A stretch of 64,000 nucleotides of DNA from Dongia_A sp035695765. GTDB lineage: Bacteria > Pseudomonadota > Alphaproteobacteria > Dongiales > Dongiaceae. The DNA lies in assembly GCA_035695765.1 (NCBI GenBank), contig DASRRI010000134.1, forward strand, positions 1 to 64,000. The letters run 5' to 3'. Shown here one piece after another: positions 59,628 to 64,000 of this stretch (the first letter of the stretch is position 1; the number at the start of each line of letters is the position of its first letter). A model generated the notes under the pieces. That model was not told the origin of the DNA, made no database searches, and saw only the letters and a program-made list of their open reading frames with translations. A program made the position numbers and the translations under genes.

Positions 59628-60824
59628 TCATTTTTGTGTCAGTGCGGCAACGCCCGGGAGCTCCTTTCCCTCGAGCCATTCCAGGAACGCGCCGCCAGCG
59701 GTGGAGACATAGGAGAATTGCTCCTCAACGCCCGCAGCCGCGAGGGCCGCGACGGTATCGCCGCCGCCGGCCACCGACAGCAGGGACTTGGCCTTGGTCA
59801 GCGCGGCGGCTTCCTTCGCCACCGCGACGGTCGCCCGTTCGAAGGGCGGGGTCTCGAAGGCGCCGAGCGGACCGTTCCACACCAGGGTCTTGCATGCCTT
59901 CATTTCGGCGACGATGGCGTCCACCGTCTTCGGGCCGACGTCGAGGATCATCTTGTCCGCCGGCACTGCGTTAGCGGCGACGGTCTCGACCGGCGGATTG
60001 GCCTTGAACTCGGCCGCCACCACGGTGTCGACGGGCAGCAGGATCGTGCACTTCTTCGCCTGCGCTTTTATCACGATCTCGCGCGCGGTCGCGGCCATTT
60101 CGCGCTCCGCCAAGGATTTGCCGATCTCCGCCCCTTGCGCATAGATGAAGGTGTTCGCCATGCCGCCGCCGATCACCAGCCTGTCTACCTTGCCCACCAG
60201 GTTGCCGAGCAGGTCGAGCTTTGTAGAGACCTTGGCGCCGCCGACAATCGCCATCACCGGGCGCTTGGGATTTTCGAGCGCCGCCTGCAGATGGTCCAGC
60301 TCCGCCTGCATCAGGCGGCCGGCTGCCGCGGGCAGCAGATGCGCGACGCCCTCGGTGGAAGCGTGCGCACGGTGGGCTGCCGAGAACGCATCATTCACAT
60401 AGAGATCGCCGAGTGCGGCGAGCTGCTTGGCGAACGCAGCATCGTTCGCTTCCTCGGCATCATGGAAGCGAAGGTTTTCCAGCAGCACCACGTCGCCGTC
60501 TTTCAGCGCCTTCACTGCCTGCTCCGCCGCTGGGCCGATGCAATCCTCGGCGAAGGCGACCTTGCGGCCCAGCGCTTTCGCCAGCGGTTCGACCAAGGGG
60601 GCCTGCGAGAATTCCGGCGCGCGCTTGCCTTTCGGCCGGCCGAAATGGGACAGCACGATGACCCGGGCGCCTTTGCTTGACAGCTCCCTCAAGGTCTCAG
60701 CCGACCGTTCGATGCGGGTTGCGTCCGTCACCTTGCCGTCTTTCATCGGGACGTTGAGGTCACAGCGCACCAGCACGCGCTTGCCGGCGACTTTCAGGTC
60801 ATCAAGGGTGCGGAATTTGGGCAT
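59628..60824 (-). CDS. pgk: Phosphoglycerate kinase
   Basis: A 398-residue glycolytic enzyme that transfers phosphate from 1,3-bisphosphoglycerate to ADP. Family blocks are VRCDLNVPMKDG, VIVLSHFGRPKG, VLLENLRFHDAEEAN, VNDAFSAAHRAHAST, AIVGGAKVSTK, and GGGDTVAALAAAGV. GGAGGATCGGC precedes the ATG at 60824. No gap gene is adjacent. It leads the minus-strand run pgk, Nudix, cobalamin protein, exoD. Confidence 0.96.
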   Translation of the reverse strand: MPKFRTLDDLKVAGKRVLVRCDLNVPMKDGKVTDATRIERSAETLRELSSKGARVIVLSHFGRPKGKRAPEFSQAPLVEPLAKALGRKVAFAEDCIGPAAEQAVKALKDGDVVLLENLRFHDAEEANDAAFAKQLAALGDLYVNDAFSAAHRAHASTEGVAHLLPAAAGRLMQAELDHLQAALENPKRPVMAIVGGAKVSTKLDLLGNLVGKVDRLVIGGGMANTFIYAQGAEIGKSLAEREMAATAREIVIKAQAKKCTILLPVDTVVAAEFKANPPVETVAANAVPADKMILDVGPKTVDAIVAEMKACKTLVWNGPLGAFETPPFERATVAVAKEAAALTKAKSLLSVAGGGDTVAALAAAGVEEQFSYVSTAGGAFLEWLEGKELPGVAALTQK

Positions 60825-60940
60825 GCCGATCCTCCAATGCGAAGCCGCCGATGTGTCACAGGCCGGGTCCGAATGCAATGCGGCGGTTGGCGCGGACTCG
60901 AAGCCTGCCCTATCGTGTCGGGGAACGCGAGAGGGATCGA

Positions 60941-61714
60941 ATGACATATCGCTGTGCCTTGATCACCGGCGCTTCCAGCGGGATCGGCGAAGCTTTCGCC
61001 CGCGCTTTGCCCAAATCCACCGCCTTGCTGCTGACTGGCAGAGACCGCGTGCGCCTCTCGCATCTGGCGAGTGAGCTGGCGAATGCCGACCGGCCGGTGC
61101 GCAGCATCGCCGCGGACCTCGCGACAATGGAGGGACGCCAGGCGGTGATCGCATTTGCAGACGGCCAGCCTCTCGATCTGCTCATCAACAATGCCGGCAT
61201 CGGGCATCTGGGACGGGTCGTCGACAATCCGCCGGAATGCGAATCCGAAATGGCGCAACTCAATATGGTCGCGCCGGTGGAGCTGACCCGCGCCCTTTTG
61301 CCCGGCATGCTGAAGCGTGCCGACGGCGGCCAGCGGGCGGGCTTCATTTTCGTCGCCAGCGCAGCGGCCTTCATGCCGATCCCGCTGTTCGCGACCTATG
61401 CCGCCAGCAAGGCGTTCCTGTTGCATTACGCGGAGGCGTTGGCGGAGGAGTTGTCCGACGCCCCGGTCGACGTCCTGGCGCTTTGCCCCGGCGCGACCAA
61501 GACGCGCTTTTTCGAGCGCGCCCACATCACCCGCGCCAACCTGCCGCAGATGGACCAGCCCGACAGGGTGGCGCGGGAGGGATTGCAGGCTTTGGGCCAC
61601 CGGATCGTCCACGTCGTCGGGCCAGCAACCTATCTGGCGACCACGGCGGCCCGCTTCCTGCCCCGGCGCTTCGTCGCCGCCGCGGCTGAAAGGGCCATGA
61701 GGCGCTGGCAGTGA
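60941..61714 (+). CDS. SDR-family oxidoreductase
   Basis: A 257-residue short-chain dehydrogenase with TGASSGIG (about 9-16), NNAG, the catalytic Ser in FVASAAAFMP and YAASK, and PGATKTRFF after the active site, which is typical of the DltE-like classical SDR group. GAGGGA lies six bases before the ATG at 60941. The substrate is unknown. It is transcribed toward fadD, with 101 bases between them. Confidence 0.9.
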   Translation: MTYRCALITGASSGIGEAFARALPKSTALLLTGRDRVRLSHLASELANADRPVRSIAADLATMEGRQAVIAFADGQPLDLLINNAGIGHLGRVVDNPPECESEMAQLNMVAPVELTRALLPGMLKRADGGQRAGFIFVASAAAFMPIPLFATYAASKAFLLHYAEALAEELSDAPVDVLALCPGATKTRFFERAHITRANLPQMDQPDRVAREGLQALGHRIVHVVGPATYLATTAARFLPRRFVAAAAERAMRRWQ

Positions 61715-61728
61715 AGATCTGATCGCTG

Positions 61729-61751
61729 ACATTTGTTAACCAAACATTTGT
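61729..61751. promoter_or_regulatory. Direct repeat in the AT-rich spacer before fadD
   Basis: ACATTTGT occurs at 61729-61736 and 61744-61751, a 15-base spacing that puts both on one side of the helix roughly one and a half turns apart, with TTTGTTAACCAAA between and across them. The spacer is AT-rich compared with its surroundings. It may hold the fadD promoter and a regulator site; no regulator gene is nearby. Confidence 0.3.
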
Positions 61752-61815
61752 CTATTTTTGAACAGGATGCGACGATAGCGGCGCCGTGCCGGCCCATGGT
61801 GGGCCAGGAGGCAGA

Positions 61816-63534
61816 ATGACCCTCGTTGCGTCCAAACCGGCAGCGTCGTGGCCCTGGCTGAAATCCTATCCGCCGGGCATCGATTGGCGGACGGAGCTCA
61901 AACCACGGCCGCTCTATCGCCTTCTGGATGACGCGGCGGCGCGCTACGGCGACAAGTCCTGCATCGATTTCCTGGACCGGCGCTGGAGCTTTACCGACAT
62001 CAAGGAACTGTCCGACCGGTTTGCCCGCGGGCTCGTCGATCTTGGGCTCAAGGCCGGCGACCGCGTGGGGCTGTTCCTGCCCAATTGCCCTTATTTCGTG
62101 ATCGCCTATTTCGGCATCTTGAAGGCCGGCGGCGTTGTGGTGAATTTCAACCCGCTTTATGCCGACCGCGAGATCGAGCATCAGATCCTGGATTCCGGCG
62201 CCACGATCATGGTGACCATGGGGCTGGAAGGCCTGGTCGCCAAGCTGCGCCCGCAATTCGAGCGCACGTCCTTGCGGCGCATCATCGTCTGTTCGCTGCC
62301 GAAGGCACTGCCGCTCGCCAAGCGCTTGTTCGCGCCGTTCGCCATGTCCAAGCAGCTCGCGAAGACTGCGAAGGACGTCCACTTCATCCCGTTCGAACAA
62401 TTGACCGACAATGACGGCGACGTGACGCCGCCGGCGATCGATCCCGCCACGACCCTCGCGCTGCTGCAATATACCGGCGGCACGACCGGCGTCGCGAAAG
62501 GCGCCGCGCTCAGTCACGCCAATGTCGACATCAATGCGCAGCAGGTGACCTTGTGGTTCAGCGATTGCCCGAGCGCGGCGGTGCGCTCGGTCGGAATCCT
62601 GCCCTTGTTCCACGCCTTCGCCATGACCTGCGTCATGAACTGGTCGCTGTCGGCGGGCGCGGAGATGGTGCTGGTGCCGCGCTTCCAGCCGGAATCGCTG
62701 CTGAAGCTGATCGAGAAGAAGAAACCGACGGCGTTCTGCGCCGTCCCCACTCTGTTCACGGCCCTCAGCAACACGCCGGGCATCGACAAATACGACTTGA
62801 GCTCGATCCAGATGATCATCTCCGGCGGTGCGCCGCTGCCCATGGAGGTGCGCCAGGATTTCGAGCGGCGCACCGGCGCCCGCATCGTCGAGGGCTACGG
62901 CCTCTCGGAATCCTCGCCGGTCACCAGCGTCAATCCGCCCTCCAATGGCGGCAAGGTCGGGTCCATCGGCTTGCCGGTGCCGGGCACGATCTGCGAGGTC
63001 GTCTCGCTGGAGGACCGCAAGACTGTGCTGCCGCCCGGCGAGGTCGGTGAGCTGACCTTCACCGGGCCGCAAGTGATGACGGGCTATTGGAACCGGCCGG
63101 ATGCGACGGCGGAGACCATCATCGATGGGCGGCTCCATACCGGCGATGTCGGGCGCATGGATGAGGACGGCTATATCTTCATCACCGACCGGCTGAAGGA
63201 AATGATCATCGCGTCGGGTTTCAAGATCTATCCGCGCAATGTGGAAGAGGCGATCTATACGCATCACGCCGTCAAGGAATGCGCGGTCATCGGTGTCGGC
63301 GATCCCTATCGCGGCCAGACCGTGAAAGCGGTGATCGCCCTGAAGACCGGCGAGGCCCTCACCACAGAGGCACTGGCACATTTCCTCAAGGACAAGCTCT
63401 CGCCCATCGAGATGCCCAAGATCGTCGAGTTCCGCGCCGAGCTGCCCAAGACCGCAGTGGGCAAGATCCAGAAAAAAGCGCTGATCGAAGAAGAACGGGC
63501 CAAGGCGGCCCTCCAGATGGAGACAAATCCATGA
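61816..63534 (+). CDS. fadD: Long-chain-fatty-acid-CoA ligase
   Basis: A 572-residue AMP-forming ligase that activates fatty acids to acyl-CoA. The AMP-binding motif is YTGGTTGVAKGA (from residue 219), with GYGLSESSP, the hinge and C-terminal domain with TGDVGRMDEDGYIFITDRLKEMI and the catalytic Lys in TAVGKIQKKAL. AGGAGG sits five bases before the ATG at 61816. It overlaps the thiolase gene by four bases (ATGA), so the two should work together in beta-oxidation. Confidence 0.92.
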   Translation: MTLVASKPAASWPWLKSYPPGIDWRTELKPRPLYRLLDDAAARYGDKSCIDFLDRRWSFTDIKELSDRFARGLVDLGLKAGDRVGLFLPNCPYFVIAYFGILKAGGVVVNFNPLYADREIEHQILDSGATIMVTMGLEGLVAKLRPQFERTSLRRIIVCSLPKALPLAKRLFAPFAMSKQLAKTAKDVHFIPFEQLTDNDGDVTPPAIDPATTLALLQYTGGTTGVAKGAALSHANVDINAQQVTLWFSDCPSAAVRSVGILPLFHAFAMTCVMNWSLSAGAEMVLVPRFQPESLLKLIEKKKPTAFCAVPTLFTALSNTPGIDKYDLSSIQMIISGGAPLPMEVRQDFERRTGARIVEGYGLSESSPVTSVNPPSNGGKVGSIGLPVPGTICEVVSLEDRKTVLPPGEVGELTFTGPQVMTGYWNRPDATAETIIDGRLHTGDVGRMDEDGYIFITDRLKEMIIASGFKIYPRNVEEAIYTHHAVKECAVIGVGDPYRGQTVKAVIALKTGEALTTEALAHFLKDKLSPIEMPKIVEFRAELPKTAVGKIQKKALIEEERAKAALQMETNP

Positions 63535-64000
63535 GCAAGGCCGTGATCGCCGGCTATGTCCGTTCACCCTTTCATTTCGCCGGCAAGGGCGCGTTGACCA
63601 AGGTCAGGCCCGACGATCTGTCGGCGACCGTGATCAAGGGGCTGCTCGAGAAGACCGGCGTGAAGCCGGAGGATATCGAGGATCTGGTCCTGGGCTGTGC
63701 CTTCCCGGAGGGCGAGCAGGGCCTCAATGTCGCGCGCCTGATCGCCATGATCGCCGGCCTGCCGCAGAGTGTGGCGGGCGCGACCTTGAACCGCTTCTGC
63801 GGGTCATCGATGCAGGCGATTCACATGGCAGCGGGCGCCATTGCCATGGGCTCGGGGCAGGCCTTCATCTGCGCCGGCATCGAATCCATGAGCCGCGTGC
63901 CGATGATGGGCTTCAACCCGATGCCGAACCCTGCCCTCGCGGACAAGATCAAGGGCGCTTACATGTCCATGGGCGAAACGGCGGAGAATGTCGCCAAGAG
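63531..64000 (+). CDS. Acetyl-CoA acyltransferase (thiolase), 5' part, cut by window edge
   Basis: The first 156 codons of a thiolase. The acylated Cys is C90 in LNRFCGSSMQAIHMAA, preceded by the usual N-terminal block (AVIAGYVRSPFHFAGKGAL) and followed by AGGIESMSRVPM-like sequence (here CAGIESMSRVPMMGF). The two C-terminal catalytic residues lie beyond the window. Coupled to fadD by an ATGA overlap, so it most likely does the last step of fatty-acid beta-oxidation. Confidence 0.93.
   Translation, partial: MSKAVIAGYVRSPFHFAGKGALTKVRPDDLSATVIKGLLEKTGVKPEDIEDLVLGCAFPEGEQGLNVARLIAMIAGLPQSVAGATLNRFCGSSMQAIHMAAGAIAMGSGQAFICAGIESMSRVPMMGFNPMPNPALADKIKGAYMSMGETAENVAK

Noticed and set aside
58863..60680. 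A 605-residue plus-strand frame opposite the Nudix and pgk genes
   Set aside because: Antisense shadow of two conserved enzymes.

Overview
The window is GC-rich chromosomal DNA with dense genes, short gaps, many 4-base ATGA stop/start overlaps and typical alphaproteobacterial families (DUF1674 SdhAF4-like protein, ABATE/CGNR regulator, IalB-like protein beside rlmN, rpe/heparinase-like/purH cluster, thermolabile-type asparaginase). I read it as an alphaproteobacterium, possibly Rhodospirillales-like; the genus cannot be fixed from sequence alone. No rRNA, tRNA or CRISPR array was seen. The only clear mobile-element trace is the end of an IS481-type transposase at the left edge.

Left part (1-16 kb): transposase tail, two tiny Lys-rich proteins, a HlyIII-family membrane protein, a DUF427 protein, an ABC exporter, a cardiolipin synthase and a 792-residue Ala/Pro-rich single-pass membrane protein. 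Then comes the oddest area. Three paralogous exported proteins (8295-8735, 10612-11385, 13932-14477, all minus strand) share a signal peptide, an N-terminal Cys motif and a C-terminal CMxE motif joined by linkers of very different length. They alternate with an AlsS-like TPP enzyme, a small lipoprotein and a membrane adenylate cyclase whose periplasmic sensor domain has a CxxCH heme-attachment motif. A GST and a Phd/PemK-like toxin-antitoxin pair follow.

Middle (16-38 kb): thrS, a phospholipid/ornithine-lipid methyltransferase, a quinone oxidoreductase coupled to an asparaginase, a DMT exporter divergent from its probable CGNR regulator, a TrmH-IalB-RlmN-TPR run, a patatin/acetyltransferase pair, the rpe/heparinase-like/purH operon, two orphan single-domain response regulators, kbl-tdh for threonine breakdown, and a PAS/DUF488 pair.

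Right part (38-64 kb): rsmB; a six-gene minus-strand operon (proline iminopeptidase-like hydrolase, four dipeptide ABC transporter subunits, binding protein) chained by ATGA overlaps; htpX divergent from DUF1674; a copper-resistance unit (copZ, copA, cueR) with two CueR operators and a copA promoter that predicts a leaderless mRNA, followed by a frameshifted YqaA-type membrane gene; hrpB; a minus-strand run pgk - Nudix - cobalamin-binding mutase-like protein - exoD; and fadD with a thiolase running off the right edge. At least three intergenic spacers carry REP-like palindromic elements. The strongest leads for new biology are the three-paralog exported family with its heme-sensor cyclase neighbour, and the cobalamin-domain fusion protein beside the Nudix gene.
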